DNA of 5,440 nt, from positions 8,545 through 13,984 of the forward strand of contig DEGE01000005.1 in NCBI GenBank assembly GCA_002351365.1, given 5' to 3'. The notes under the pieces were generated by a model. That model did not search any database. It was not told the DNA's origin and saw nothing but the letters and a program-made list of their open reading frames with translations. Below are positions 1 through 4,890 of this stretch, piece after piece (positions within the stretch are counted from its first letter, which is position 1; each line of letters starts with the position of its first letter). A program made the position numbers and the translations under genes. This stretch comes from Candidatus Saccharibacteria bacterium UBA2834. Lineage in GTDB: Bacteria > Patescibacteriota > Saccharimonadia > Saccharimonadales > Saccharimonadaceae.

Positions 1-138
1 GGCGCGGCGACCACGGCGGTTATCGCGGCGGCGACCACGGAATTCATTCTGTGCCTTAGCTTCGCGTGCGGCGGCTGCTTCGTCGGTTAGACGAGTGGTG
101 CCGGACTTATTGATAACTTTAGGTTGTTTCTTATCCAT
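1..138 (-). CDS. rpsE: 30S ribosomal protein S5, N-terminal part (runs off the window)
   Basis: Only the first 46 codons are present, so the conserved S5 RNA-binding domain lies outside the window. The call rests mainly on position: it follows rplR by one base, the standard spc operon order. What is visible is an extension of about 46 residues before the expected S5 core: a Lys/Thr-rich start (MDKKQPKVINK), an Ala/Glu helix-like stretch (DEAAAAREAKAQ, about 19-30) and a basic Arg/Gly tail (RGRRRDNRRGRR, 34-45). Many bacterial S5 proteins start much closer to the core. The ATG at 138 has a GGAG Shine-Dalgarno at 146-149, inside the last codons of rplR, so translation is probably coupled. S5 acts in the small subunit at the mRNA entry side and in decoding accuracy. 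The extension could bind rRNA, which is inference. Confidence 0.85.
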   Translation of the reverse strand, partial: MDKKQPKVINKSGTTRLTDEAAAAREAKAQNEFRGRRRDNRRGRRA

Positions 139-139
139 A

Positions 140-469
140 TTAGAACTCCAATCCTTCCTTGCGGGCTGCATCAGCTAGTGCGCTAAGGCGACCGGCATAA
201 AGGTGAGCGCCACGATCGAAGACGACGGTCTTGATTTTGGCCTTCTTTGCTTTCTTGGCGATCTCGGTGCCAATGTAGGCGGCGAGTTCGGTTTTGCTGC
301 CTTTTTGCTTGCTACCAACAGTAGTGGCATAGGCGAGCGTTGCGCCCTTGTCATCATCGATGATTTGAGCGGTAACGTGCATGTTGCTGATATTTACGCT
401 AAGGCGTGGGCGTTCAGCAGTGCCGTGAATCTTTGCACGAGTGCGATTCGCTCTATATTCTGCTTTCAT
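140..469 (-). CDS. rplR: 50S ribosomal protein L18
   Basis: L18 binds 5S rRNA and anchors it in the large-subunit central protuberance. The 109 residues are slightly short for the family (about 115-120), mainly at the N-terminus. Clear family signatures are the ERPRLSV strand (19-25), VVFDRGAHLYAGR (82-94) and the terminal ALADAARKEGLEF (97-109). The start codon lies two bases after the rplF stop, and the stop codon is one base from the rpsE start, so rplF-rplR-rpsE is a tightly packed, probably translationally coupled unit. The only Shine-Dalgarno-like sequence before it is a weak GGGAAG inside the end of rplF. Transcription most likely comes from the promoter upstream of rplF. Confidence 0.97.
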   Translation of the reverse strand: MKAEYRANRTRAKIHGTAERPRLSVNISNMHVTAQIIDDDKGATLAYATTVGSKQKGSKTELAAYIGTEIAKKAKKAKIKTVVFDRGAHLYAGRLSALADAARKEGLEF

Positions 470-471
470 GA

Positions 472-1008
472 TTATTTCTTCCCTGCCTTACCGGCTTTAC
501 GGATAATATGTTCATCTACGTACTTGATGCCTTTACCCTTGTATGGTTCTGGCTTCTTGAGTGCGCGAATCTCGGCGGCGACTTGGCCAACCATTTGCTT
601 ATCGATGCCGCTGACGGTAATTGTCATCTTATCAGTCTTTAATTCAATGCCATCTGGGGCTTTGTATTTGACCGGGTGAGAAAAACCGAGCGCCATTTCG
701 ATTTCTTTTGGACCACCAGAAAGACGAAAACCAACACCGTTGATTTCGAGTTGCTTCGTGAATCCTTTAGTTACGCCAGTGACGGCGTTGTTAAGTAGTG
801 CGCGTTGCAAACCGTGCCAAGCTTTTGATTTTGGCTCATCGTCGCTACGCGTCACGATGATTTGGTTACCCTCGACTTTCGTCGTGGTATTTTCCTGAAC
901 AGGAACCTGAAGCGTGCCTTTTGGACCAGCGACGGTGATTTCTTTGTCGCCGACCGTAATTGTCACGCCCGCAGGAATCTCTACAGGTAGTTTTCCGATA
1001 CGACTCAT
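472..1008 (-). CDS. rplF: 50S ribosomal protein L6
   Basis: L6 sits near the sarcin-ricin loop at the factor-binding region of the large subunit. The length, 178 residues, is normal. The N-terminus (MSRIGKLPVEIPAGV) and the C-terminal L6 signature PEPYKGKGIKYV (153-164) are canonical, with the usual basic tail (RKAGKAGKK). The two similar L6 domains span roughly 1-80 and 81-178. The ATG at 1008 has an AAGAGG Shine-Dalgarno at 1015-1020. In most bacteria the preceding gene is rpsH within a few dozen bases. Here rpsH lies 3.9 kb away behind a terminator, and rplF is the first gene of its own transcript, driven by the promoter at 1039-1067. The coding region looks intact and ordinary despite the unusual context. 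Confidence 0.98.
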   Translation of the reverse strand: MSRIGKLPVEIPAGVTITVGDKEITVAGPKGTLQVPVQENTTTKVEGNQIIVTRSDDEPKSKAWHGLQRALLNNAVTGVTKGFTKQLEINGVGFRLSGGPKEIEMALGFSHPVKYKAPDGIELKTDKMTITVSGIDKQMVGQVAAEIRALKKPEPYKGKGIKYVDEHIIRKAGKAGKK

Positions 1009-1038
1009 TGCGTTCCTCTTGTTAATAATATCTTTGCC

Positions 1039-1067
1039 ATTTTACCATATCTGATAAACTTTTGCAA
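1039..1067 (-). promoter_or_regulatory. Promoter for rplF-rplR-rpsE
   Basis: Read on the minus strand: -35 TTGCAA (1067-1062, 4 of 6 matches), a 17-base spacer, then -10 TAAAAT (1044-1039) preceded by TGG, an extended -10. The predicted start is near 1032, giving a leader of about 24 bases that contains the AAGAGG Shine-Dalgarno. It lets the second half of the split spc operon be transcribed on its own. It lies back to back with the plus-strand promoter at 1079-1087. Confidence 0.75.
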
Positions 1068-1078
1068 GAATTACGTCT

Positions 1079-1087
1079 TGTTACAAT
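1079..1087 (+). promoter_or_regulatory. Extended -10 promoter for the 53-residue ORF and kinase
   Basis: TACAAT (1082-1087, 5 of 6 matches) is preceded by TGT, matching the TGn extended -10 form. No good -35 hexamer lies 16-18 bases upstream. The palindromic TTGCAA used as the rplF -35 is only 14 bases away on this strand, too close for normal use. The predicted start is about 1094, only some 11 bases before the ATG at 1105, with GAGG just after the start point. Confidence 0.5.
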
Positions 1088-1104
1088 AGATGAAGAGGTA
1101 ATAA

Positions 1105-1266
1105 ATGAATCATGAATTAAATAATTCTACTAGCACGCCATCTGAGTGGGATCAGCTCGCCGCTTTGGCTGCCGAAAGTTCTGAGTTGGCCGAAGTTCCA
1201 TTTGAGTTTCTGCCCGAAGAGGAAGCTCGACGTGTTCTAAGGGAAACCCCCCCAAGAATCTTTTAA
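1105..1266 (+). CDS. Small acidic ORF (53 aa), possible antitoxin-like protein or frameshifted 5' end of the kinase gene
   Basis: Not recognised. The ATG at 1105 has a good Shine-Dalgarno (GAAGAGG, 1092-1098) and a promoter candidate just upstream, which supports a real translation start. The 53 residues are acidic and probably helical: a Ser/Thr-rich start (MNHELNNSTSTPSEWDQ), an Ala/Glu/Leu stretch (18-31), then PFEFLPEEEARRVLRE (32-47) and an abrupt end PPRIF. It ends seven bases before the kinase ATG, and its stop codon overlaps the AAGG ahead of that ATG. A run of seven C (1247-1253) lies just before the end. Removing one C would make the frame continue as ETPQESFKVL straight into the kinase, giving one protein of about 424 residues. 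It may therefore be a free protein, coupled or antitoxin-like, or the N-terminus of the kinase separated by a frameshift. I cannot decide between these from sequence alone. Confidence 0.6.
   Translation: MNHELNNSTSTPSEWDQLAALAAESSELAEVPFEFLPEEEARRVLRETPPRIF
1114..1127. repeat. Inverted repeat GAATTA-AA-TAATTC
   Basis: A perfect 6+6 inverted repeat with a two-base centre, inside the first codons of the 53-residue ORF and about 20 bases after the predicted transcription start. It directly follows AATCATGAA (1108-1116), a nine-base string also found at the start of the 113-residue gene (2436-2444). A regulator-binding role is only a suggestion, because AT-rich repeats of this size also occur by chance. 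Confidence 0.35.
1247..1253 (+). repeat. Homopolymer C7 tract at the ORF/kinase junction
   Basis: Seven consecutive C bases near the 3' end of the 53-residue ORF. Loss of one C joins this ORF in frame with the kinase (reading RETPQESFKVLMRN). Such tracts are known slippage sites for phase variation and are also common sites of sequencing error. Confidence 0.9.
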
Positions 1267-1273
1267 GGTATTA

Positions 1274-2380
1274 ATGCGTAATCCGCCAGAGCGCACAACT
1301 GGCTTATCTGATAGTGAATGGGATGTGGTTCAGGCCCAGATGGATAATCCTGAGAACTGGCCAGCTTATCGGCGCGAGTTACACGAGCGGGCTGTTGCCG
1401 AGAGGCTCGAATCTTGTGATAGTATGTCGCGTCGCCTGCGAGCTAAAGAGCGTGAGCGCGGTGACCCTGCTACAATCTATGTGCTTCGTGGCACTTGTGG
1501 CGCGGGAAAAACTACAGCATTACGCACCGGAGATCGTTTTCCTGGTGTACTCGACGAAGATGGCCAACCCACTGGTGCTCTGTCGGCTGATTTAATGAAG
1601 ATTCCTTTACGCAATGATGGCCTCGCTGAGGGTGAAGTTTCTCAAATTAGCCACACTCAGGTTCATCAAGAAGCGTGCGTTTTGAATCGTCGCTTAACTC
1701 GGGCCGTGCACGAACGCGCTATGGCCGCCAGGGATTCAGGCGAAGGTTATTCCATGGTGATTGATAAATTAATGTGTAAACATCAGGATATCGTAGACGT
1801 TATTAGTGATGCAGAGTCAACTGAACGCGATATGCGTGTGATTGATGTCGATGTGCCATTTGAGCTTTCAGCGGTGCGTGTTTTATGTCGCACGGCCGAA
1901 GGCGATGATCCTCAAATTCCTTTCGAAAATGTTGCTTACTCGTTTAGGAATATCCGGAATGAACGTGCTAAATTATTAAAAACCGCCTGTATTTCTGGCG
2001 ACAAATGCCCAATTCGATCTTATGAGTTAGTGGTGTTTAACCCTACAACTAAAAAGCAAGAGACTGTCTTCTCGGCGGAAAGTGGACGCCCTAAGAGAGT
2101 TACTAGTCTTGAAGAACGAGAATTAGTTATGCAAGCGGTTAGCTCAAAAGAGGCAACTGAAGCGGAAATTGATGAAGTTGGAGGCACGGTAATTACTGAT
2201 GAATATATTGATACTTTTATTGGGAAATATTTTGACGAAAGCGATGAAAAATCGATGCGGTATGCGGCCTCTACTCGTGCAACGCTCGAGCAATTTAAGG
2301 GTCTTACGCTAGCTGACGCCCTCGATGTGCGGTGCGGCAAGAAGAAGATTGCGCCAGCCGAAAGTGAGGTGGCGGCATGA
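1274..2380 (+). CDS. Zeta-toxin-like P-loop kinase
   Basis: A 368-residue P-loop NTPase resembling the zeta-toxin/AAA_33 kinase group. A beta strand IYVLRG (68-73) leads into a Walker A GTCGAGKT (73-80). Zeta-like landmarks follow in order: ALSADLMK (102-109), at the place where zeta toxins have their catalytic Asp segment; a helix starting HTQVHQEA (127-134) and running to about 152; YSMVIDKL (159-166), matching the zeta 'vvIDgT' strand; and RVIDVDVPFELSAVRVLCR (188-206), matching the family's strand plus Arg-bearing lid helix. The last 150 residues, charged, are not recognised. Zeta toxins phosphorylate UDP-GlcNAc and block wall synthesis. Whether this one shares that substrate is unknown. 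An AAGG at 1265-1268 precedes the ATG weakly. Translation may instead begin at 1105 if the C7 tract is shifted or miscounted, since the frame is open upstream to 1241. It ends in TGA, 49 bases before the next gene. Confidence 0.7.
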   Translation: MRNPPERTTGLSDSEWDVVQAQMDNPENWPAYRRELHERAVAERLESCDSMSRRLRAKERERGDPATIYVLRGTCGAGKTTALRTGDRFPGVLDEDGQPTGALSADLMKIPLRNDGLAEGEVSQISHTQVHQEACVLNRRLTRAVHERAMAARDSGEGYSMVIDKLMCKHQDIVDVISDAESTERDMRVIDVDVPFELSAVRVLCRTAEGDDPQIPFENVAYSFRNIRNERAKLLKTACISGDKCPIRSYELVVFNPTTKKQETVFSAESGRPKRVTSLEERELVMQAVSSKEATEAEIDEVGGTVITDEYIDTFIGKYFDESDEKSMRYAASTRATLEQFKGLTLADALDVRCGKKKIAPAESEVAA

Positions 2381-2386
2381 CGTATA

Positions 2387-2415
2387 TTGATTTTTTGCTT
2401 AAATTATGGTATAAT
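2387..2415 (+). promoter_or_regulatory. Promoter for the 113-residue acidic protein
   Basis: -35 TTGATT (2387-2392, 4 of 6), a 17-base spacer, and a perfect -10 TATAAT (2410-2415) preceded by TGG (extended -10). It is the best sigma-70-type promoter in the window. The predicted start near 2422 falls in the Shine-Dalgarno of the ATG at 2430, so the mRNA would begin almost at the first start codon. Confidence 0.7.
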
Positions 2416-2429
2416 GTAAAGGAGGAATT

Positions 2430-2441
2430 ATGATTAATCAT
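2430..2441. promoter_or_regulatory. Perfect 12-bp palindrome ATGATTAATCAT over the start codon
   Basis: The sequence equals its own reverse complement. It begins with the ATG of the 113-residue gene and lies just downstream of a consensus -10 box. Position and symmetry suit an operator for a dimeric repressor, or a leader structure. No regulator is identified. It shares AATCATGAA with the start of the 53-residue ORF. Confidence 0.4.
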
Positions 2442-2771
2442 GAAATGATGACTGGGGGTGGTTCTATGAATGATATGCCTGATTTCTCTGCCGACATTTT
2501 GTCATCGATTGACAAACAAGAAAAAGTCGAGCATCAAAAGCTATTAGAAACCATCGAGAAGGCTCGAGCTGACGGTAAAGAAGATTTTGATCCTAACGTT
2601 TTTTCTAAGTTGTATTGGAGACAAGGTTTGATGCGTGATGGCATGGAAAATGCTATGGATGAGTCCGTAGTCGATTCGTATATTCGCGAATACTATATGG
2701 ACAATCCGGACGTGATGACAATGAAAGACTTTGCCGCGAAGCTTGAAGCTCAGGATGAGCAACTCGAATAA
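2430..2771 (+). CDS. Acidic, probably helical protein of unknown function (113 aa)
   Basis: Not recognised. A strong AAAGGAGG (2418-2425) precedes the ATG at 2430, although the four-base spacing is short. An alternative in-frame ATG at 2466 (101 residues) has GGGGGTGG just before it and would suit the predicted transcription start (about 2422) better. The N-terminus MINHEMMTGGGSM is low in complexity. The remainder is charged and rich in helix formers: EKVEHQKLLETIEKARADGK (31-50), a mid segment with aromatic residues (FSKLYWRQGLMRDGM, 58-72), IREYYMDNPDVMTMKDF (85-101) and an acidic tail EAQDEQLE. There is no signal peptide or membrane segment. It has its own promoter 49 bases after the kinase and ends at a terminator, so it could be co-transcribed or independent. 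A small acidic protein beside a zeta-like kinase could be its antitoxin or partner; this rests on position only. Confidence 0.75.
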   Translation: MINHEMMTGGGSMNDMPDFSADILSSIDKQEKVEHQKLLETIEKARADGKEDFDPNVFSKLYWRQGLMRDGMENAMDESVVDSYIREYYMDNPDVMTMKDFAAKLEAQDEQLE

Positions 2772-2783
2772 TCTATGGCTATT

Positions 2784-2808
2784 GCCCCGCGTTGCGGGGC
2801 TCTTTTTT
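2784..2808 (+). terminator. Rho-independent terminator after the 113-residue gene
   Basis: Stem GCCCCGC (2784-2790), loop GTT, stem GCGGGGC (2794-2800), then TCTTTTTT (2801-2808). It begins 13 bases after the stop codon. It ends the kinase/acidic-protein transcript and separates it from thyX. No A-run precedes the stem, so it probably works in one direction only. Confidence 0.9.
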
Positions 2809-2815
2809 GTTATGC

Positions 2816-2844
2816 TTGCATGGAGGCGTGTTTTGCTACATACT
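2816..2844 (+). promoter_or_regulatory. Weak promoter candidate for the ThyX-like gene
   Basis: TTGCAT (2816-2821), a 17-base spacer and CATACT (2839-2844, 4 of 6). Both boxes are poor, but a promoter is expected here because a strong terminator sits just upstream. A start near 2851 would put GAGCATTTGCTC (2851-2862, an inverted repeat) at the mRNA 5' end. Confidence 0.3.
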
Positions 2845-2850
2845 TTTTGA

Positions 2851-2862
2851 GAGCATTTGCTC
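2851..2862 (+). repeat. Inverted repeat GAGCA-TT-TGCTC in the thyX leader
   Basis: A perfect 5+5 inverted repeat. As RNA it would more realistically form a 4-bp stem with an ATTT loop. It lies 32 bases before the thyX start codon. It could be a 5' stabilising hairpin or a small operator, and chance occurrence is possible. Confidence 0.3.
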
Positions 2863-2894
2863 GCACATTCACATTTTTGACAGGAGGTTTTAGT

Positions 2895-4052
2895 ATGAAT
2901 GTATCTGTTATCGCTTCTACGAAAGACGGCTACGTTCTTCCCGTGGCTGATGCGGAGTTGCATGCGGGGCATGCGGCTGGCATTTGCTATATGAAGGACG
3001 ACTTCGACTCTATTCTCGCCGAGCCGGCCGAGAAAACTGAAAGGAGGTTTGCTGGTACTGCCGGTTCAGGCCATCATAGTGTTTCTGGGCATCCGAGCTA
3101 CAATTTGCTGATTGAGGGCATCCCGAAAATTATCGCAATGATTCTCAACAATGAGCAGGACTATAATACTTCCGAGAAGTCTGCTCGCTACACGACGATG
3201 ACTACGTCTGACCTGGAGAGGGAAATTTACGAAAAGTGGATTGAGAAATTCACTGCTCTGATTTCTGCGCGCTATCCGGTGATTCCTGCAACTACCGTCA
3301 ATAAACTGGCTAAAGAAAACGCGAGATACTTTATTTCGATCTTTACGCCGTCGACAGTCATGGAGTATACGGTCGACTTCCGCCAGGGCAACTACCTGAT
3401 TGGCTTTATGGAGGATTTGGCGAAGAATTCTTCGGTTGGTGATTTGTTCTACGATCGCCTGCGCCCGTATCTTATCGAAACGGCTAAACAATTCCGCTCA
3501 ATCTTTAACGACGATAGGATTCGCGACAATAAAGGGCGCAAGATTTCGCTTTTCGGCAATCGCGAGCGTCGTGAGTATTTCGGCGACGTTTATAGTGTCA
3601 ACTACAGTGGCAGTTTTGCTGAAATGGCGCAGGCGCACCGTCATCGTTCCCTGAAGTATGAGATGCTGCTGCCCGATTTGGCGGATTGCGAGTTCTTCGT
3701 GCCGCCAATTATTAGAGATGCGGATACCCGTGCCGAATATCTTGCCGACATGAATAAGCTCAAGGAAAATTATCCGCAAGGCATGATTGTGCGCATTAAT
3801 GAGCGCGGTACGCTTGAAGCATTTATTTCTAAGTGCCATGAGCGCCTGTGTGGTGCGGCGCAGTTGGAGATTTGCCTTCAGACCAAAGAGACGCTTGAGC
3901 GCTACATCTCTGGCGCTATCCTTGATGGTGACGTTGAAGTCTATAAGGCATTGCGTCAGCTTGAAGGTAAGACGAAGTGTACCTTCGGCTACTACCATTG
4001 CGATCGTCCATGCCCGCTGGGTCCAGCCAATGCATGTACGCGTGAAATCTAA
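2895..4052 (+). CDS. ThyX-family (FAD-dependent thymidylate synthase-like) protein, two diverged ThyX domains
   Basis: 385 residues, against about 220-250 for ordinary ThyX, which makes dTMP from dUMP using FAD and methylene-tetrahydrofolate. Domain 1 (about 1-200) shows GHHSVSGH (59-66), like the ThyX 'GHxSxxEH' motif, then SEKSARYT (93-100), the 'NExSxRY' end of the RHRx7S signature, and IPATTVNKLAKENAR (130-144). The RHR triplet itself is replaced by NEQ (86-88). Domain 2 (about 225-385) shows RHR (249-251) without the downstream Ser, and RLCGAAQLEI (317-326), matching ThyX 'R-x4-AQwEI'. Each half thus keeps a different part of the active site. The C-terminus has four Cys (362, 369, 373, 381). 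The start at 2895 is chosen because AGGAGG lies at 2882-2887; the frame is open back to 2775, but that would cross the terminator. It is flanked by terminators and so is probably a single-gene unit. Activity is unproven, so no gene symbol is assigned. Confidence 0.68.
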   Translation: MNVSVIASTKDGYVLPVADAELHAGHAAGICYMKDDFDSILAEPAEKTERRFAGTAGSGHHSVSGHPSYNLLIEGIPKIIAMILNNEQDYNTSEKSARYTTMTTSDLEREIYEKWIEKFTALISARYPVIPATTVNKLAKENARYFISIFTPSTVMEYTVDFRQGNYLIGFMEDLAKNSSVGDLFYDRLRPYLIETAKQFRSIFNDDRIRDNKGRKISLFGNRERREYFGDVYSVNYSGSFAEMAQAHRHRSLKYEMLLPDLADCEFFVPPIIRDADTRAEYLADMNKLKENYPQGMIVRINERGTLEAFISKCHERLCGAAQLEICLQTKETLERYISGAILDGDVEVYKALRQLEGKTKCTFGYYHCDRPCPLGPANACTREI

Positions 4053-4070
4053 GTCAATGTTCTTTTTCGC

Positions 4071-4103
4071 AAAAAGCCACCGGTTTTGCCGGTGGTCTTT
4101 TTT
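4071..4103. terminator. Bidirectional terminator between thyX-like gene and prepilin gene
   Basis: AAAAAG (4071-4076), stem CCACCGG (4077-4083), loop TTTTG, stem CCGGTGG (4089-4095), then TC and T6 (4098-4103). T-runs follow the stem on both strands, so it can end the plus-strand thyX transcript (stop 18 bases before) and the minus-strand prepilin transcript. AAAAAG could also pair with CTTTTT at 4062-4067, a weak competing hairpin. Confidence 0.88.
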
Positions 4104-4134
4104 ATGGCTTTTTCTGCCCTTTACTGCCTCATTA

Positions 4135-4824
4135 TTATCTGAGTTGGTTATCAAGATCTGGCTTAATGTCCATCGAATATCCGACCCCTGTTTGCTCAGT
4201 GCCCGTATAACTGCCATGGCAATACCAGCCACCGCCTTCAAGCTCTTTGGCCACAATAAAATCATTTAATTTCGCCGTCGAATACATTTTTCCCTCCGTA
4301 ACGGAGCATGCAAAGCCGAATGCTATAAATATGGTGTGATCGAGCTTATCGTTTTCACTTGCGGCGTAGGCATTATTTGTTTTGAAAATGGCGGCTGATG
4401 CTAGGCTTGTTTCATTTTTCTTTGATTTTTGCCCTGTATAAACGTTTTCTGTGACGTAAATGCTGTAGATTGTGCCATCCGGATCCGTAAACTGTTCGCC
4501 ACAGTTTTTGTAATTTATGGTCGTATCATAATTGTCGAATTCACACAGATTGTCTACGTAACGGGTGATGAAATTCTCATCGAATGTACAGCCGTAGGCG
4601 TAGCCATAGGTTTTGCAAGGCGGGCGATTGCGGTTGTTCTTCTGGTATTCGATAATGCCGGCATATACGCGATCGACGTCTTGTTTGCGTTGAGTATTGC
4701 GCTGGCTACGTTGTAGTGCAGGGAGCGCTATAAACACCATAAGAAAAATGAGTCCAGCAATTGCTAAGACTAGAACTACCTCAATGATAGTGAATCCGCG
4801 CTTTTTTGGGCAAATTTTTGCCAT
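4135..4824 (-). CDS. Type IV prepilin-like protein
   Basis: A 229-residue pilin/pseudopilin precursor. It has a short basic leader (MAKICPKKRG, 1-10), cleavage expected between G10 and F11 by a prepilin peptidase, the conserved Glu at mature position 5 (E15), and a hydrophobic helix (12-34) that anchors the subunit and packs in the pilus core. An amphipathic stretch (LQRSQRNTQRKQDVDRVYAGIIEYQ, in two parts: 38-50 and 51-61) continues the helix. The globular part has six Cys (70, 79, 94, 108, 173, 202), possibly forming disulfides outside the cell. Cys5 is in the leader. AAGGAG five bases before the ATG supports the start. It has its own promoter (4863-4890) and a terminator after it. No pilus assembly genes are nearby, so whether it is a major or minor pilin cannot be told. 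In Saccharibacteria, type IV pili serve host attachment and motility. Confidence 0.9.
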   Translation of the reverse strand: MAKICPKKRGFTIIEVVLVLAIAGLIFLMVFIALPALQRSQRNTQRKQDVDRVYAGIIEYQKNNRNRPPCKTYGYAYGCTFDENFITRYVDNLCEFDNYDTTINYKNCGEQFTDPDGTIYSIYVTENVYTGQKSKKNETSLASAAIFKTNNAYAASENDKLDHTIFIAFGFACSVTEGKMYSTAKLNDFIVAKELEGGGWYCHGSYTGTEQTGVGYSMDIKPDLDNQLR

Positions 4825-4862
4825 TTTTGCTCCTTAAATTTTCCTAAAAAGTTCTTAAGCTT

Positions 4863-4890
4863 AATATAGCATACAGGCATTAATTAACAA
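4863..4890 (-). promoter_or_regulatory. Promoter for the prepilin gene
   Basis: Read on the minus strand: -35 TTGTTA (4890-4885, 4 of 6), a 16-base spacer, -10 TATATT (4868-4863, 5 of 6) preceded by TGC (extended -10). The -35 overlaps the edge of the rpsH terminator's T-run, so prepilin transcription restarts immediately where rpsH transcription should stop. Confidence 0.65.

Noticed and set aside
203..679. A 158-residue plus-strand open frame antisense to rplR and rplF
   Set aside because: It overlaps two certain ribosomal-protein genes on the other strand, has no recognisable protein features and no clear ribosome-binding site.
2378..2419. TGA read as glycine (code 25 of Gracilibacteria/Absconditabacteria), extending the kinase by 12 codons
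   Set aside because: No TGA occurs inside the ribosomal-protein frames, and the extension would run across the promoter at 2387-2415. The standard code explains everything.
2775..2894. Upstream ATG at 2775 extending the ThyX-like protein by 40 residues
   Set aside because: The extension would be translated through a strong rho-independent terminator and has no Shine-Dalgarno. AGGAGG at 2882-2887 points to 2895, where the ThyX-like sequence begins.
2876..2905. Perfect -35 hexamer TTGACA at 2877-2882 as a promoter
   Set aside because: It overlaps the thyX Shine-Dalgarno, and no acceptable -10 occurs 16-18 bases downstream; transcription would begin inside the gene.
3042..3050. Second AGGAGGTTT, identical to the thyX ribosome-binding region (2882-2890)
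   Set aside because: It encodes part of ERRFAG inside thyX, and no start codon lies at a suitable distance, so it is probably chance.
3498..4265. A 255-residue minus-strand frame opposite the ThyX-like gene
   Set aside because: It is a shadow of thyX, crosses a terminator and overlaps the prepilin end; no recognisable motif or ribosome-binding site.
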